Source: Clostridia bacterium
GTDB lineage: Bacteria; Bacillota; Clostridia; Oscillospirales; Acutalibacteraceae
DNA length: 6,560 bases
Direction: 5' to 3'
Assembly (NCBI GenBank): GCA_900755995.1
Contig: CAAEIM010000047.1
Location: forward strand, 1-6,560
Position numbers and translations under genes: made by a program. Shown in pieces: positions 5,263 through 6,560 of this stretch; positions within the stretch are counted from its first letter, which is position 1, and every line of letters begins with the position of its first letter. The notes beneath the pieces are model-generated. The model made no database searches. It was given only the letters and a program-made list of their open reading frames with translations, and was not told where the DNA came from.

Positions 5263-6560
5263 GTGGCAAGAAAATTTGACCTGATTTCAGAGCTGTATGA
5301 AAGAACCTATTTTGCAGTTACAGACAATCCGGTAAACTGGCAATCGTTTCTGAAAACAGCAGGCAGAAATTTCAGGCTCCGATTTGATGAACAGCTTCTC
5401 ATTTATGCCCAAAGACCCGACGCAACAGCCGTGCTTGAAATCGAACGATGGAACGGTACTTTCGGTCGCTGGGTAAACCGAGGAGCAAAGGGTATTGCCG
5501 TATTTGAGGACACAGACAGAAGCCGTCAAAGGCTGATTCATTACTTTGATATATCGGACACCCACGAAAGTCGACATTCCCGCCCTGTTCCGATTTGGGA
5601 GATGAGACCCGAATATGAAGCAGAAGTTATTGAAACACTTGAAAATACTTTCGGTGCGGTAAACGATACAACGAGTATTGAAAATGTCGTCAAAGAGAGC
5701 ATTGCCAATGCCGTTGAGGATAACATCGCAGACTATATCTCCGACTTTATGAGTTTGGGTGCAGGAAGCGATATTGAGTATTTGTCTGCCGACGAAGCAA
5801 ATGCCTTGTATTTGGAGCTTGTCAGAAACAGCGTATCATATATGGTTATGGCACGATTGGGACTGAACGCAGACAAGGTCTATTCTCCCGATGACTTTGC
5901 CGGTATTTCAAGTTTTAATTCACAGGAAGTTCTCAATGCGGTGGGTATTGCTACAAGCGACATTGCAGAAATGGCGTTGCTCCCTGTCAGCAGAACAATC
6001 AGCACGCTCAGCAAGGAAAATCGCATAATTGATGAACAGGAGCAATCCGAATACAATAAAGACATCAAAGACGAAAGGAGTCAAAGCGATGAGCGAAATC
6101 ACATACACGATGGTGGGAGATTACAATCTTCCGAACCTGAAGCTGCCGGAGCAGACGGAAGTAGCTCTCGGCAGATGGTCGCAGATGAGGAGAACTTATC
6201 TGAAGGAACATCACAAAATCCTGTACTACAATCTTCTGACGAAAGGGATTCTGAACAGTCACTTGGCGGAGGTTCAGCAGAGAGCCAGCGAACTGGAGGA
6301 AACTCTCGTGAAGCAGATGGCACAGAAAGCCGGGCTGACGGAGCAGATGAAAGCGGAAGATATGATGAAGTGGGTTCGCCTGATGAACAACATCAGGAAC
6401 TCGGCACAGGAAATCGTGAAGAATCAGGTAATATTCGCTTAGAGTATTACGACAGAAACCACGAGGACAAGAGCCTGCCGTTTTTCGGTGGCGATGATAC
6501 TATCCGAGAGATACTCGGTACTACCCCGCATTTGTCCGCTTCAAAGGAAGAAATCAAAGA
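5263..6560 (+). CDS. N-terminus of giant ArdC-like/helicase-type ICE protein, 3' partial
   Basis: The frame is open from GTG 5263 to the window end, giving 432 visible residues. Residues 1-115 contain NWQSFLKTAGRNFRLRFDEQ, LLIYAQRPDATAVLEIERWN and GRWVNRGAKGIAVFE. This resembles the N-terminal domain of ArdC/LtrC-type anti-restriction or replication proteins, which bind single-stranded DNA. Residues about 116-265 are helical, with acidic stretches. Residues about 266-395 form a hydrophilic linker of Gly, Ser, Glu, Asp, Arg and Gln, almost free of large hydrophobics and surely disordered. At 396-432, LEYYDRNHEDKSLPFFGGDD and TIREILGTTPHLSASKEE restart folded sequence, as I remember from the 2000-3000-residue SNF2-helicase/methylase fusions of gut ICEs. 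The helicase part is outside the window, so that identity is inference. A likely role is protecting or processing transferred DNA. The linker overlaps the tnpV gene in another frame. Confidence 0.85.
   Translation, partial: MARKFDLISELYERTYFAVTDNPVNWQSFLKTAGRNFRLRFDEQLLIYAQRPDATAVLEIERWNGTFGRWVNRGAKGIAVFEDTDRSRQRLIHYFDISDTHESRHSRPVPIWEMRPEYEAEVIETLENTFGAVNDTTSIENVVKESIANAVEDNIADYISDFMSLGAGSDIEYLSADEANALYLELVRNSVSYMVMARLGLNADKVYSPDDFAGISSFNSQEVLNAVGIATSDIAEMALLPVSRTISTLSKENRIIDEQEQSEYNKDIKDERSQSDERNHIHDGGRLQSSEPEAAGADGSSSRQMVADEENLSEGTSQNPVLQSSDERDSEQSLGGGSAESQRTGGNSREADGTESRADGADESGRYDEVGSPDEQHQELGTGNREESGNIRLEYYDRNHEDKSLPFFGGDDTIREILGTTPHLSASKEEIK
6074..6080 (+). promoter_or_regulatory. Internal Shine-Dalgarno site for the overlapping tnpV gene
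   Basis: AAAGGAG is followed by an eight-base spacer and ATG 6089. It lies inside the coding sequence of the giant protein, where an SD at ideal spacing to an out-of-frame ATG is not expected by chance. It supports real translation of the nested gene and argues for ATG 6089 over the earlier in-frame ATG at 6029. Confidence 0.75.
6089..6442 (+). CDS. tnpV: TnpV family transposon-associated protein, nested in the +1 frame of the giant gene
   Basis: The 117-residue product matches the TnpV family as I remember it, end to end. It has YTMVGDYNLPNLKLPE (residues 6-21), GRWSQMRRTYLKEHHKILYYNLL (28-50), GILNSHLAEVQQRA, LVKQMAQKAGLTEQMKAE and MKWVRLMNNIRNSAQEIV (93-110), with usual length and complete ends. 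TnpV proteins are small, helical and found on Tn4451-like and other Clostridia transposons; their function is unproven. ATG 6089 is preferred because of the SD at 6074-6080; an upstream ATG at 6029 would add 20 residues that do not fit the family. The whole gene lies inside the giant ORF, whose frame is also open, so the DNA encodes two proteins. The family motifs show that this frame is selected at protein level. It is either an old tnpV insertion read through in a second frame, or the host linker was created by overprinting. Confidence 0.85.
   Translation: MSEITYTMVGDYNLPNLKLPEQTEVALGRWSQMRRTYLKEHHKILYYNLLTKGILNSHLAEVQQRASELEETLVKQMAQKAGLTEQMKAEDMMKWVRLMNNIRNSAQEIVKNQVIFA

Overview
The window looks like part of an integrative conjugative element (ICE) or related mobile island from a low- to mid-GC gut Firmicute, most likely a Clostridia member of the Ruminococcaceae, Lachnospiraceae or Oscillospiraceae type. 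The basis is the gene set: a large SpaA/Cna-B repeat surface protein with a sortase signal, a run of small uncharacterised cytoplasmic proteins, the N-terminus of a very large ArdC-like/helicase-type protein, and a TnpV family protein. This gene company is typical of Tn1549-like elements. The assignment comes from remembered family resemblance, not a search. All genes are on the + strand, closely packed, and nearly all have strong Shine-Dalgarno (SD) sequences, as expected for an operon.

Positions 1-2731: the 3' part of a long wall-anchored protein. Eight tandem SpaA/prealbumin-like domains can be counted, followed by TPKTG, a membrane helix and a lysine-rich tail. Its 5' end lies outside the window. 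Positions 2731-2820: a 29-residue single-pass membrane peptide whose start overlaps the surface-protein stop (TAATG). Positions 2822-2866: a strong terminator-like hairpin with a GAAA loop, lying directly against the SD of the next gene.

Positions 2880-5247: five small to medium proteins (97, 197, 77, 185 and 227 aa), overlapping or separated by only a few bases. I recognise them as recurrent companions in Clostridia ICEs but cannot give any of them a proven function. Weak clues are a phage-like YGLPxFExxRRARQ motif in the first and a helix-hairpin-helix-like segment in the third.

Positions 5263-6560: the first 432 codons of a giant protein, GTG start, running off the window. Its N-terminus resembles the ArdC/LtrC N-terminal domain. 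After about residue 270 it becomes a hydrophilic, apparently disordered linker. Exactly there, in the +1 frame, a complete TnpV gene (6089-6442, 117 aa) with its own near-ideal SD is encoded. Both frames are open for 354 bases and the TnpV frame has clear family motifs. This same-strand overprinted gene pair is the most interesting observation in the window.

Taken together the region fits a cell-contact module (adhesin plus small membrane peptide), then a block of accessory proteins expressed with the large DNA-processing or anti-restriction protein. How these proteins cooperate is inference. I saw no rRNA, tRNA, CRISPR array, insertion-sequence ends or attachment site. There is no gene-free stretch longer than about 60 bases.
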